DNA from: Atopobium sp.
Lineage (GTDB): Bacteria; Actinomycetota; Coriobacteriia; Coriobacteriales; Atopobiaceae
Reading direction: 5' to 3'
NCBI GenBank assembly: GCA_015259035.1
Contig: JABZHC010000043.1
Span: forward strand, 1 to 6,088
DNA length: 6,088 bases
Position 1 is the first letter of the stretch. Each line of letters begins with the position of its first letter. A program made the translations under genes and the position numbers. Below, piece after piece: positions 1 through 5,251 of the stretch. The notes beneath the pieces are model-generated. The model had not been told where the DNA came from, did not search any database, and saw only the letters and a list, made by a program, of their open reading frames with translations.

Positions 1-1161
1 GCTACTATGAGCGGCACTAAGATCACGCTTGATGTTGCTGGTCAGCCCTTTATTGCAAATGGAACCGTACTGGCCGAGCCAGGCTTTAGAGAGATTTATC
101 CTTTTGGCCTTAAGAAGGATGACCAGATTCCTGATGTTGGCGAAGGAGAGATTGTCTCCATTCAGTCTTTGTCGCTTGATGCTAAGCAGACAGAGCCACC
201 TGCTCGCTACAGCCAGGGCAAGCTTATTCAAGAGATGGAGAAGCGCGGCCTGGGTACAAAGTCTACGCGTGCCTCCATTATTGATACGCTCTACCAGCGT
301 AAATATCTCAAGAATGATCCTGTTGAGCCAAGTCAGCTTGGTATGGCAATTGTTGATGCACTTTCGCAGTTTGCCCCACACATTACCTCGCCTGATATGA
401 CAGCAGAGCTTGAGTCCGATATGACTAGCGTTGCTGAGGGCAAAGATACACGTGATGGCGTTGTTACGCATTCAAGAGCTTTGCTTGCAGGCATGATTGA
501 CACGCTCATTGACCACAAAGAAGACCTGTCTGAGGCCATTGCTGATGCAGTTACTGCTGACGCAAAGGTGGGAACCTGCCCTAAGTGCGGCAAAGATTTG
601 GTTGCTAAGAGCTCTCTGAAGACTCGTGGAAGCTTTGTAGGCTGTATGGGTTGGCCAGACTGCGATGTTACCTATCCGCTGCCTCAGGGCCGCGTAGAGC
701 CGCTTGAGGGAGAGGCTGGCGTCTGTCCAGAGTGCGGTGCTCCTCGCGTAAAGGTGCAACCGTTTAGGCAGCGCGCGTATGAGACCTGCATCAATCCAGC
801 GTGCCCTACAAACGCAGAGCCAGACCTTATTGTGGGCGAGTGCCCAACCTGTAAGGCAAATGGCAAGCATGGCGACCTGGTAGCACACAAGTCAGAGCGC
901 ACGGGTAAGCGTTTTATCCGCTGCACCAACTACGAGGAGTGCGAGACAAGCTATCCTCTACCAGCTCGTGGAAAGCTCGAGAAGACCGATGAGGTCTGCC
1001 CGGACTGCGGCGCTCCTATGGTGGTTGTTACTACCCAGCGCGGTCCTTGGAAGCTGTGTCCAAACTACGATTGCCCTGGTAAAGAAAAGAAAACTGCCTC
1101 GCGTAGAGGCGCTCGTAAGAGTACTAAGAGCACCAAATCCACCAAGGCAGCAAAAAAGTAA
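1..1161 (+). CDS. topA: DNA topoisomerase I (type IA), C-terminal part; 5' end lies outside the window
   Basis: This enzyme relaxes negatively supercoiled DNA by cutting and rejoining one strand through a 5'-phosphotyrosine. The reading frame is open from base 1, so the Toprim domain and the active-site Tyr are upstream and not visible. The end of the core is clear: the conserved stretch PPARYSQGKLIQEMEKRGLG (nt 199-258), then GTKSTRASIIDTLYQRKYL, then the helical segment around SQFAPHITSPDMTAELESDM. Four CxxC...C...C zinc ribbons follow (nt 577-663, 724-804, 841-942, 997-1074), and then a Lys/Arg/Ser/Thr tail (nt 1081-1158) that should bind DNA non-specifically. The GTKSTRA signature, with Arg where bacterial TopA usually has Tyr, and the YPLP linkers after ribbons 1 and 3 look more like archaeal TopA than the E. 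coli form. The ribbons and YPLP linkers argue against TopB. The family call is secure and the subtype is inferred. Confidence 0.93.
   Translation, partial: ATMSGTKITLDVAGQPFIANGTVLAEPGFREIYPFGLKKDDQIPDVGEGEIVSIQSLSLDAKQTEPPARYSQGKLIQEMEKRGLGTKSTRASIIDTLYQRKYLKNDPVEPSQLGMAIVDALSQFAPHITSPDMTAELESDMTSVAEGKDTRDGVVTHSRALLAGMIDTLIDHKEDLSEAIADAVTADAKVGTCPKCGKDLVAKSSLKTRGSFVGCMGWPDCDVTYPLPQGRVEPLEGEAGVCPECGAPRVKVQPFRQRAYETCINPACPTNAEPDLIVGECPTCKANGKHGDLVAHKSERTGKRFIRCTNYEECETSYPLPARGKLEKTDEVCPDCGAPMVVVTTQRGPWKLCPNYDCPGKEKKTASRRGARKSTKSTKSTKAAKK
577..1080 (+). repeat. Two tandem copies of a two-ribbon zinc module (A-B-A-B) within topA
   Basis: This is a protein-level repeat seen in the translation. 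Copy 1 (about nt 577-840) has ribbon A (CPKCG ... GCMGWPDC), a TYPLP linker, and ribbon B (CPECGAP ... CINPAC). Copy 2 (about nt 841-1080) has ribbon A' (CPTC ... CTNYEEC), an SYPLP linker, and ribbon B' (CPDCGAP ... CPNYDC). All 16 cysteines are present. Each B ribbon begins CPxCGAP and ends with an NxxC pattern followed by Pro. This points to an old internal duplication of an A-B unit. In TopA such ribbons bind single-stranded DNA and help strand passage. The DNA copies themselves have diverged. Confidence 0.8.
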
Positions 1162-1242
1162 ACGTATGACGGTGCATCGAGAGGTGCACCGTTTTCGGAA
1201 GAACGAGCGTCCCTCTCCAACGCCCGCTCCATACGTATTTTT
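1162..1242 (+). other. Nested inverted repeat around the topA terminator; possible three-way junction with a second T-run
   Basis: ACGTATG (1162-1168) is the exact reverse complement of CATACGT (1230-1236), and TTTTT follows at 1238-1242. Inside this outer stem lie the terminator hairpin (1169-1192), directly abutting the 5' arm, and a weaker GAGCG/CGCTC hairpin (1205-1209 with 1225-1229, 15-nt loop), directly abutting the 3' arm. Together they would form a compact three-way junction before a second T-run. It could be a backup terminator or a structured 3' end. The pairings are read directly from the sequence; that they form in the cell is inferred. Confidence 0.4.
1168..1196 (+). terminator. 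Rho-independent terminator after topA
   Basis: ACGGTGCA (1169-1176) pairs perfectly with TGCACCGT (1185-1192). A T-G wobble (1177/1184) and a C-G pair (1178/1183) extend the stem to 10 bp and close a GAGA (GNRA-type) tetraloop. The T-run 1192-1195 follows at once. The hairpin begins 7 nt after the topA stop codon. It probably ends the topA transcript and separates topA from the tmk operon, although the T-run is short. Confidence 0.75.
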
Positions 1243-1285
1243 ACCCATTTTTGAGCACTTTTCATGTGGAAATGCGCAAAACCTT

Positions 1286-1291
1286 TAGAAT
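1286..1291 (+). promoter_or_regulatory. Candidate -10 element (TAGAAT) upstream of tmk
   Basis: TAGAAT matches the TATAAT consensus at five of six positions. It lies about 60 nt before the tmk start and downstream of the topA terminator, where a promoter for the tmk-holB-ricT-queD run is expected. No good -35 hexamer sits 16-18 nt upstream; the nearest, TTCATG at 1261, gives a 19-nt spacer and matches poorly. This is the best candidate in the gap, but weak. Confidence 0.28.
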
Positions 1292-1349
1292 ATTCGTGGC
1301 GAGAAACACAATCTGCCTGTATCGTGAGATAGTTAAGAGGGAGGGAAGC

Positions 1350-2009
1350 ATGAACAAAGACGCACGTACATCTCAAGGCTTGTTTATCACGCTTGAAGGC
1401 GTTGATGGCTGTGGTAAGTCAACACAAGCTTCTCTTCTGCGAGAAGATCTTGAAGCTCTTGGCTTTGATGTGGTCTTTGTTCGTGAGCCTGGCGGCACTG
1501 CTATTTCTGAGCAGATTAGAGGCGTGGTGCTTAATCCAGAAAACGGCATGATGTGCGATGAGTGTGAGCTGTTGCTCTATGAAGCAAGTCGTGCCCAGCT
1601 GGTAGGAGAGGTTATCCGACCAGCTCTAGCTGCGGGCAAAGTTGTCTTGTGTGATCGCTTCTATGACTCCACCTTTGCCTATCAAGCAGCTGGTCGCGGT
1701 CTTGATACAGACCTCGTGCACCGTGCAAATCGCTTGGGAAGCTGTGGGGTTTCTCCTAATAGAACCCTTGTCTTTATGCTTGAGCCAACGGTTGCTCATG
1801 CGCGTGCTACGCAAAATGACGCCGATAGACTAGAAGCAGAAGGTGTTGCCTTCCAGGAGCGAGTTTTTGCTGGTTATAAGCAACTTCTGCAAAATGAGCC
1901 AGAGCGTGTAAAAGCTGTAGATGCAGATGGCACAATTGATGAGGTTCGCGCACGTACTCGTCAGCTGTTAGCAGATCTTATTCCAGGTATTTGTGAGCTT
2001 GGTGAGTGA
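1350..2009 (+). CDS. tmk: Thymidylate kinase (dTMP kinase)
   Basis: The product phosphorylates dTMP to dTDP with ATP, the step shared by the de novo and salvage routes to dTTP, in the cytoplasm. It has 219 residues, a normal length. Visible motifs: P-loop GVDGCGKST (residues 17-25); the dTMP-binding REPGG (45-49); DRFYDSTFAYQ (102-112), the DR(Y/H)-type motif with Phe in third place; and a LID segment with basic residues (ARATQNDADRLE, 151-162). Gly rather than Arg in the P-loop together with basic residues in the LID suggests the E. coli-like (type II) arrangement. The ATG at 1350 is preferred because AGGGAGG (1338-1344) lies five bases upstream and the P-loop then sits near the N-terminus, as in the family. 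A TTG 99 nt upstream is in frame but would add an unconserved leader. It is the first gene of the run, with holB 7 nt after its stop. Confidence 0.95.
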   Translation: MNKDARTSQGLFITLEGVDGCGKSTQASLLREDLEALGFDVVFVREPGGTAISEQIRGVVLNPENGMMCDECELLLYEASRAQLVGEVIRPALAAGKVVLCDRFYDSTFAYQAAGRGLDTDLVHRANRLGSCGVSPNRTLVFMLEPTVAHARATQNDADRLEAEGVAFQERVFAGYKQLLQNEPERVKAVDADGTIDEVRARTRQLLADLIPGICELGE

Positions 2010-2016
2010 TGCGTTT

Positions 2017-3186
2017 ATGACTCAAGAGAGCACACATGCTACTCATAGCACCTATCCACTTCCTCAGGCACTTACCCGTCTTCAGGATCAACCTCAAGTT
2101 CAAAATCTGCTTGCACGTGCACTTCATGAGCACAAGCTTGGCCACGCCTATCTGTTTGTAGGAGCTCCTGGCTCTGGTAAAGGTCTTGCAGCTAAAGCTC
2201 TATCGCAGTGTGTTCTCTGTGCTCAGGGTGGTGACGCTGCCTGTGACGACTGCATTCGTATTTCTCGCGGTACTCACCCTGACGTGCACGTACTTACCCC
2301 AGCCTCCGCAAATGGCTACCTCATTGAGCAGATCCGTCAGCTCATCGCTGATGTTAGTCTGGCGCCCATGCGCTCAACTCATAAGATTTATGTGATTGAC
2401 CGCGCTGATTTGCTCAGAGAAAATTCTGCAAATGCACTGCTCAAAACTATTGAAGAGCCACCTGCAGACACCATCTTTATTCTGTCTGCACGTTCTTCTT
2501 CTGCGGTGCTTCCCACCATTGTTTCTCGTTGTCAGGTAGTTGCGTTTAGAACACTCACTGACGCTGCTGCTAAAGCCGCTATTATGCGAGAGATTTCCGC
2601 CACAGAGCAGGAAGCTCGTATTGCGCTTGCAGCAACAGGAACCCCTGGTAGAGCTGTGGAGTTTTTGCAGTCTTCTACGCGCAAAAACATTCGCAGACAG
2701 CTCATTGATGTTTTTGGCAATCTGCTCAGAAATGACTCGTGGGATGTACTCACTTCCGCAAAAGAGCTGATAGAAGCTGCAAAAATTCCTCTAGGGGATG
2801 TAAGGCGAGCTCAAGAAGAGGCGCTTGCTCAAAATGAAGACTTTCTTACCAGCGCTGCGTTAAAGCAGGTTGAGGCGGCAAATAAGCGAGAACTCACAGC
2901 GCGCGAGCGTTCGGGTATCATAGAAATGTTGGCAATTCTGGAATCGCTTCTTCGCGACGTACTGTTGTGTTGCGAAGCGGTTGATGAAGAGATAGTAAAT
3001 ACGGATGCAGCAGGCATTATTGACCGTGTTGCATCTCAAACTCATACCCAGGGTGTTTTGGGGGCTCTTGCTGCGGTGCAAGAGGCTCAATACAACCTGG
3101 ACCGCTCTGTTTCTCCCCAGCTAACCCTTGAGGTTATGCTGCTGCATATCAAGGAGGCACTTACATGCCCACCGTTGTCCCGGTGA
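2017..3186 (+). CDS. holB: DNA polymerase III, delta' subunit (clamp loader)
   Basis: Delta' is a fixed AAA+ subunit of the clamp loader that places the beta sliding clamp on primed DNA, together with DnaX (tau/gamma) and delta. The 389-residue product shows HAYLFVGAPGSGKG (Walker A-like, 43-56; the usual Thr/Ser after Lys is Gly, so ATP hydrolysis is doubtful). A four-Cys zinc site follows (C65, C68, C76, C79), then the Walker B-like YVIDRADLL (125-133), ANALLKTIEEPP (138-149), the sensor-1 region FILSARS (154-160) and the Arg-finger SRC motif (170-172). The C-terminal third (about 200-389) is the helical collar domain and is less conserved. I chose ATG 2017, with GGTGAG (2001-2006) upstream. 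A GTG at 1993 is in frame but would overlap tmk by 17 nt and adds no conserved residues. The 3' end overlaps the next gene by 22 nt. A DnaX fragment is unlikely because of the SRC context and length. Confidence 0.92.
   Translation: MTQESTHATHSTYPLPQALTRLQDQPQVQNLLARALHEHKLGHAYLFVGAPGSGKGLAAKALSQCVLCAQGGDAACDDCIRISRGTHPDVHVLTPASANGYLIEQIRQLIADVSLAPMRSTHKIYVIDRADLLRENSANALLKTIEEPPADTIFILSARSSSAVLPTIVSRCQVVAFRTLTDAAAKAAIMREISATEQEARIALAATGTPGRAVEFLQSSTRKNIRRQLIDVFGNLLRNDSWDVLTSAKELIEAAKIPLGDVRRAQEEALAQNEDFLTSAALKQVEAANKRELTARERSGIIEMLAILESLLRDVLLCCEAVDEEIVNTDAAGIIDRVASQTHTQGVLGALAAVQEAQYNLDRSVSPQLTLEVMLLHIKEALTCPPLSR
3151..3157 (+). promoter_or_regulatory. Strong Shine-Dalgarno (AAGGAGG) inside holB that sets the next start
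   Basis: AAGGAGG lies seven bases before the ATG at 3165 and within the holB coding sequence. It fixes the start of the PSP1/RicT gene although this makes the two genes overlap by 22 nt. It should allow independent ribosome entry as well as coupling to holB translation. Confidence 0.8.
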
Positions 3187-4730
3187 AATTTGAATACGCC
3201 GCGCGCGACCTTTGGTTTGATCCAAAGGAGTCCGGCGTTCTTGAAGGTGACCACGTTATCTGCCAGACCGAGCGCGGTCTAGAGATTGGTCTTGCTGTTG
3301 CTGATCCTCGTGAGATTTCTCAAGAGGAGTTTGAGTACAAGACAAACAAAGCCGAGCTCAAAGACGTTGTTCGTGTAGCAACTGAAGAGGATCTATCTCG
3401 CGCAGAAGAGCTTGCCGCTAAGGGCGAGGCTGCGCTTCCTGTGTTCAGGAAGTTTGCCGTTCAAGAAGAACTTGAGATGAAGCCCATTGGTGTCGAGTAC
3501 CTTTTTGATGGCGAGAAGGTCGTGTGTTACTTCTCGGCTGATGACCGTGTGGACTTTAGGCAGCTTGTCCGTGAGCTTTCTCATGAGCTTCACGAGCGTA
3601 TTGACATGCGTCAGATTGGCGTCAGGGAAGAAGCAGCGGTTATTGGCGGCTATGGTCACTGTGGACAAGAGCTCTGCTGTAGAAGGTTTGGTCTCTCTTT
3701 TGAACCAGTTTCTATCCGCATGGCAAAAGAGCAGGATTTGCCTCTGAACTCCACTAAGATTTCTGGTGCTTGTGGTCGCTTAATGTGCTGCTTGCGCTAT
3801 GAGTTTGAAGCCTATCGTGACTTTAAGAACCGTGCTCCAAAGCGCAATGCTGTCATTGAAACTCCTCTAGGCATGGCAAAAATTGTTGAGTACAACACGC
3901 CAAAAGAGGAGATTGCGCTTCGTCTTGAGAGTGGCAAGGTGGTACGTATTCCTCTTGCTGACATGGACACATCTCCTGCGGCTCAGCAGAAGTCGGAAGA
4001 CCTTGGCTGTTCTTGCAGACCAGACAGCGTTTCTCGCGCTGCACTTGAGCGCCTTGAATCTGTTGAGGTTCAGATGGCTCTGGCAGAACTTGATAGGGCA
4101 AACGGTCTGATTGTTGATGAAGAGCCAGAGATTAACCCTGATCTCTTTGTCACAGAGACTCCAAGGCGCAAGCGTGATCGCTCCGAGCAGAACTCTGCAA
4201 ATAGGCAGGAAAACGTCAAGAATTCCGGTGCAAGAAATGCCCGAGAAGAACAAGGCGCTCAAAGTTCTTCTCGCACTCGTCGTGTAAGAACCTCGAAGAA
4301 TGCTCAGGTCAACCCTGGTTCCAGTACTTTTGATGCTTCAACAGATACGCTTCGTCGTACCCGCCGCCGTCATCACGCAACAGAAGAGGGCACTGCAAAT
4401 ACTCAGGCTCCTCAGAAGAATGAGCAGGGTACAGCTCCTACACAGAAGCAGCCTCAGGGTAAGCGCTTTAGAAGGACAGATGCTCCTCAGACGTCACAGA
4501 AAGCTGATGAGGTACAGGCACCAGTTCGTGCAAAGAGGACTCGTCGTCCAGGTGATAGGGCGGGCATGAAGACCCAGAACGCCTCACAGAGTGCTCCACA
4601 GAATGCTTCTGGTTCTAGCGGCGCACCTAACGCTGCAACTAGAGACACTCAGCCACAAAACGCCGCACGTCGTAGACATAGAAGAGCTGGACGCGATGAT
4701 CGCGGTCGCGGCTCGAAGGACAACGAGTAA
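3165..4730 (+). CDS. ricT: PSP1 / RicT (YaaT) family protein with a long Arg-rich disordered tail
   Basis: The family is defined by Bacillus subtilis RicT (YaaT), part of the RicA-RicF-RicT complex that carries [4Fe-4S] clusters and affects RNase Y-dependent mRNA maturation, sporulation and competence. The 521-residue product has the PSP1 core at about residues 5-270. Its Cys signatures are HCGQELCC (165-172) and ISGACGRLMCCLRYE (199-213), with the family stretch FEPVSIRMAKEQ (179-190) and LNSTKISG (194-201) between them. A further CSC lies at 282-284. From about residue 333 (nt 4161 onward) the protein is low-complexity, rich in Gln, Asn, Ser, Ala and Arg clusters such as TRRVR, RRTRRRHH, RAKRTRRP and RRRHRRAGR. 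That part is predicted to be disordered and could bind RNA. The core matches the usual family size; the tail of about 190 residues is extra. The gene overlaps holB, as part of the same operon. The role in this organism is inferred from the family, and the RicA/RicF partners are not in the window. Confidence 0.88.
   Translation: MPTVVPVKFEYAARDLWFDPKESGVLEGDHVICQTERGLEIGLAVADPREISQEEFEYKTNKAELKDVVRVATEEDLSRAEELAAKGEAALPVFRKFAVQEELEMKPIGVEYLFDGEKVVCYFSADDRVDFRQLVRELSHELHERIDMRQIGVREEAAVIGGYGHCGQELCCRRFGLSFEPVSIRMAKEQDLPLNSTKISGACGRLMCCLRYEFEAYRDFKNRAPKRNAVIETPLGMAKIVEYNTPKEEIALRLESGKVVRIPLADMDTSPAAQQKSEDLGCSCRPDSVSRAALERLESVEVQMALAELDRANGLIVDEEPEINPDLFVTETPRRKRDRSEQNSANRQENVKNSGARNAREEQGAQSSSRTRRVRTSKNAQVNPGSSTFDASTDTLRRTRRRHHATEEGTANTQAPQKNEQGTAPTQKQPQGKRFRRTDAPQTSQKADEVQAPVRAKRTRRPGDRAGMKTQNASQSAPQNASGSSGAPNAATRDTQPQNAARRRHRRAGRDDRGRGSKDNE
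4161..4727 (+). other. Region coding the Arg/Gln/Asn-rich disordered tail of the RicT homologue
   Basis: About 190 codons encode no recognisable domain. The composition is biased to Arg, Gln, Asn, Ser, Ala and Thr, with few hydrophobic residues. At least five Arg clusters are spaced through it (near residues 334-339, 370-375, 397-402, 457-461 and 502-513). Short QNA repeats occur at 471, 479 and 498. The frame stays open and runs into a normal stop that overlaps the next start, so it is expressed as part of the protein and is not a decayed gene. Confidence 0.75.
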
Positions 4731-5158
4731 TGTATACGCTTAAGACTGAATATGCCTTTGACTCAGCGCATTTTCTTACCAACTACTATGGCAAGTGTGA
4801 GAACCTGCATGGCCATCGCTGGCACGTAACCGCTTGTATTTCTGCTGCAGAGCTTGGCGAGTCTGGTACAGAAAAAGATATGGTTATGGACTTTGGTGTC
4901 TTTAAGCGCAAAGTCCGCGCATTGTGTGATTCCCTTGATCATACGTTTTTGATTGAGGAGGGTTCTCTTTCTGAAAAGACGCTGACCTGTCTTAAAGAAG
5001 AGGGTTTCTCGCTCACTATTTTGCCGTTTAGAACAACAGCAGAAAATCTAGCAAAGTATCTCTTTGAGCAACTTGAGGCAGAAGGTTTGCCCGTCTCTTC
5101 CGTTGAGGTTGATGAGACCCCTAACAATTGCGCCATTTATTCAAAAAATATGAAGTAA
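4730..5158 (+). CDS. queD: 6-carboxy-tetrahydropterin synthase / 6-pyruvoyl-tetrahydropterin synthase family (QueD-like)
   Basis: QueD converts dihydroneopterin triphosphate to 6-carboxy-tetrahydropterin, the second step toward preQ0 and queuosine in tRNA. The 142-residue product has the three zinc ligands (H14 in DSAHF, H27 and H29 in HGH). The catalytic Cys is C23 in the CENLHGH motif. D70-H71 in SLDHTFL form the catalytic dyad, TTAENLA (102-108) is conserved, and E129 in VDETPNNCAIY is the pterin-anchoring Glu. Glu24 directly follows the catalytic Cys, so a dual PTPS-I/III activity that also feeds folate is possible. The ATG shares one base with the stop of the preceding gene (TAATG), with AAGGA at 4716-4720, which implies translational coupling. 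It is the last gene of the run. No queC, queE or queF is visible nearby. Confidence 0.88.
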   Translation: MYTLKTEYAFDSAHFLTNYYGKCENLHGHRWHVTACISAAELGESGTEKDMVMDFGVFKRKVRALCDSLDHTFLIEEGSLSEKTLTCLKEEGFSLTILPFRTTAENLAKYLFEQLEAEGLPVSSVEVDETPNNCAIYSKNMK

Positions 5159-5203
5159 GCTGTTGTTTTTTAAAGCTTGTGCGAGCAACGTAACCTCGAT
5201 GGG

Positions 5204-5209
5204 TATACT
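5204..5209 (+). promoter_or_regulatory. Candidate -10 element (TATACT) upstream of the GH5-like gene
   Basis: TATACT matches the -10 consensus at five of six positions and lies 42 nt before the start codon at 5252, a suitable distance. No convincing -35 box is present: TTGTGC at 5177 is 21 nt away, too far. It overlaps the start of the hairpin at 5208. This is plausible but not proven. Confidence 0.3.
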
Positions 5210-5228
5210 CTACGTATGTAGAGGTTTT
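5208..5228 (+). terminator. Weak hairpin with T-run after queD (possible terminator)
   Basis: CTCTAC (5208-5213) pairs with GTAGAG (5218-5223) around a four-base GTAT loop, followed by GTTTTATCTTTT. The stem has only six pairs, so termination may be partial. It lies 49 nt after the queD stop and 23 nt before the next start. A second possible stem, AACCTC (5192-5197) with GAGGTT (5221-5226), shares its 3' arm and excludes the first. Confidence 0.35.
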
Positions 5229-5251
5229 ATCTTTTGGCGAGGTGGAATTTC

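Noticed and set aside
472..888. 138-codon open frame on the - strand opposite topA
   Set aside because: It is antisense to the conserved topA core and zinc ribbons. The translation has no domain and no ribosome site stands out.
1251..1349. N-terminal extension of tmk from a TTG at 1251
   Set aside because: The added 33 residues resemble no tmk N-terminus, no good ribosome site precedes 1251, and a good one (AGGGAGG) precedes the ATG at 1350.
1993..2016. GTG start for holB at 1993
   Set aside because: It overlaps the end of tmk, adds eight unconserved residues and lacks a clear ribosome site. ATG 2017 fits operon spacing better.
3867..4262. 131-codon open frame on the - strand opposite the RicT gene
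   Set aside because: It is antisense to a conserved family gene and has no support of its own.
5156..5178. AAGCT/AGCTT inverted repeat just after queD as a terminator
   Set aside because: The stem is five A/T-rich pairs with a 12-base loop that contains the T-run, and no T-run follows it.
5212..5218. ACGTATG occurring both at 1162-1168 and at 5212-5218, in the two intergenic gaps
   Set aside because: A seven-base match with different surrounding context can be chance. No longer shared element or operator-like symmetry links the two sites.
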